Position numbers and translations under genes: made by a program. DNA of 64,000 bases from contig CAWFZK010000025.1 of the NCBI GenBank assembly GCA_963820315.1, positions 112,014-176,013 on the forward strand, read 5' to 3'. Each line of letters opens with the position of its first letter. Position 1 is the first letter of the stretch. The notes beneath the pieces are model-generated. The model was not told the DNA's origin and did no database searches. It saw only the letters and a list, made by a program, of their open reading frames with translations. Positions 63,130-64,000 of this stretch are shown here, in pieces. This DNA is from JACVRW01 sp963820315. Lineage in GTDB: Bacteria > Actinomycetota > Thermoleophilia > Solirubrobacterales > Thermoleophilaceae.

Positions 63130-63759
63130 TCAGTGGCAGCACGCCTCGCCCCGCCATGCCTCCCGGCCCTCCTGGACGGCGACGAAGGCGATGAGCAGGC
63201 CGACCATCGGGTCGAGCCACCACGCGCCGACGAGCGCGTTGCCGAGCAGCCCGACCAGGAGCGCCGCAGCGAGGTAGGCGCAGAGGAGGTTCTGCTTCCC
63301 TTCGCTCGCCGTCGCGGACGAGCCGATGCGGCTCCCGATTCGCTGCTTCGCCCGGCCCAGGAGCGGCATCAAGACGAGGCTCGACGCCGCGAGCACGATG
63401 CCGACGACGCTCTCCTCCGCGTGGCTCCCGTTGACGAGCGCCCGAGCAGACTCGACCGCCACGTACGGAGCGAGGATGAAGAACTGGACCGCGACAAGTC
63501 GCTGGGCTCGCTCCTCGGCCTGATGCGAGAGCATGCGCGAGCCGGTGAAGCGCCAGACGATCACGACGCTCGCGAACCCCTCGATCGCCGAATCGATCCC
63601 GAATCCGATCAGGGCGATCGACCCGGCGACGACGCCCGCGACGATTCCCACCAGGCCCTCGAGCGCCATGTAGACGAGGCTGGCCCAGGACAGGACCTTC
63701 GCTCGGCGCGCGAGCCGGAGGAACTCGGGCGACCCGTGGGCGACGGTGGCGGCTTCCAC
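63130..63759 (-). CDS. Cation diffusion facilitator-like transporter
   Basis: A 209-residue membrane protein with about five or six spans. SLVYMALEGLVGIVAGVVAGSIALIGFGIDSAIEGFASV has the Asp and Glu/His-type metal site of span 2 in CDF zinc exporters (here GFGIDSAIE), and AWWLDPMVGLLIA the second site. It lacks the cytoplasmic C-terminal metal domain and ends GEACCH. GTG 63759 is chosen because TACGAT lies six bases upstream, which fits a leaderless start. Confidence 0.8.
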   Translation of the reverse strand: MEAATVAHGSPEFLRLARRAKVLSWASLVYMALEGLVGIVAGVVAGSIALIGFGIDSAIEGFASVVIVWRFTGSRMLSHQAEERAQRLVAVQFFILAPYVAVESARALVNGSHAEESVVGIVLAASSLVLMPLLGRAKQRIGSRIGSSATASEGKQNLLCAYLAAALLVGLLGNALVGAWWLDPMVGLLIAFVAVQEGREAWRGEACCH

Positions 63760-63765
63760 CCGCCG

Positions 63766-63826
63766 ATCGTAGCCCCGGAATCCCCGCCGAAGCACCCGTG
63801 GCCGGAGAACAACCGCATGGGACAAT
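63766..63826. promoter_or_regulatory. Divergent leaderless promoters
   Basis: Minus: TACGAT (complement of 63766-63771), six bases to GTG 63759. Plus: TGGGACAAT, an extended -10 (hexamer 63821-63826), six bases to ATG 63833. Confidence 0.5.
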
Positions 63827-63832
63827 CACCAC

Positions 63833-64000
63833 ATGGCCCCGCCTGCCGACGGGAAGCGCGAGGCGCCGCTCGGCCTCGCCTATCAGCTGGAGGGCGACGG
63901 ACCGCCCCTCGTCCTCCTGCACGGTTACCTCGGCGACGGCCGGGCGACCTGGGGGCCCCAGCTCGACGCGCTCTCGGACGAGTTCACGGTGGGATCCCAG
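63833..64000 (+). CDS. Alpha/beta hydrolase, 5' part only
   Basis: The first 56 residues, running off the right edge: LGLAYQLEGDGPPLVLLHGYLGDGRATWGPQLDALSDEF contains the oxyanion-hole HG motif and the first strands of an alpha/beta hydrolase. The nucleophile elbow is outside the window, so the reaction cannot be stated. Confidence 0.75.
   Translation, partial: MAPPADGKREAPLGLAYQLEGDGPPLVLLHGYLGDGRATWGPQLDALSDEFTVGSQ

Overview
The window reads as a chromosomal segment of a very high-GC actinobacterium, most likely class Thermoleophilia (Solirubrobacterales/Gaiellales side). This is inferred from the actinobacterial gene order mihF-gmk-rpoZ-coaBC, the ftsK-rodZ-cinA-recA-recX-rny cluster, the small secreted proteins with a Pro-Ser-Pro-Ala-Leu N-terminus at 11.8 kb, the DUF3052, GYD and DUF6518-like proteins, and frequent leaderless starts. 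No mobile element, phage or CRISPR array was recognised.

Layout. 0-9.6 kb, minus strand: ftsK, a RodZ-like HTH gene, cinA, thpR, an unusual pyrD, a GNAT gene, a methyltransferase, recA, recX and the 5' end of rny. 9.6-12.5 kb, plus strand: a two-component system and a repeat-bearing secreted protein. 12.5-15.3 kb: rnj, dapA and a small protein. 15.4-17.1 kb: a DUF3052 protein and a VKOR/DsbA disulfide pair flanking an exact 44-bp duplication. 17.3-23.4 kb: rpsO, peroxiredoxin, DsbA-like, DoxX, pnp, M16 peptidase, dapB. 24.3-32.6 kb: the rimP-nusA-ylxR-infB-DUF503-rbfA-nrnA-truB-ribF operon, with a terminator hairpin in its leader. 32.7-39.8 kb: a GMC oxidase/aldehyde dehydrogenase pair with a TetR regulator, dtd, and a MarR/MFS efflux pair. 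39.7-42.5 kb: mihF-gmk-rpoZ-coaBC-TPR. 42.7-52 kb: a complete PyrR-controlled pyrimidine operon (pyrR-pyrB-pyrC-carA-NTF2-like-carB-pyrK-pyrD). 52-55 kb: RNase Z, a phosphodiesterase, a glucose-dehydrogenase-like enzyme and tRNA-Arg(CCG). 55.1-64 kb is a looser accessory stretch: a PQQ-type sugar dehydrogenase, a DUF2294 gene and an HTH gene separated by a palindromic repeat array, a methyltransferase, a 21-bp tandem repeat, small exported proteins, a broken GYD gene, a membrane protein, a CDF transporter and a partial hydrolase.

Caution: single-base frameshifts cluster in 0.9-12.2 kb (including recA, cinA and ftsK) and again in 60.6-62.5 kb, while 12.5-55 kb is clean. Because recA and ftsK are normally indispensable, indel errors in the assembly are the simplest explanation; coordinates of those genes span the reconstructed reading frame.

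How it fits together: most genes are packed with 1-4 base stop/start overlaps (ATGA, GTGA, TTGA), which implies translational coupling. At two such junctions (nusA/ylxR and mihF/gmk) the overlap is GTAG or ATAG and the downstream gene has no ATG, GTG or TTG, one of the stranger signals here.
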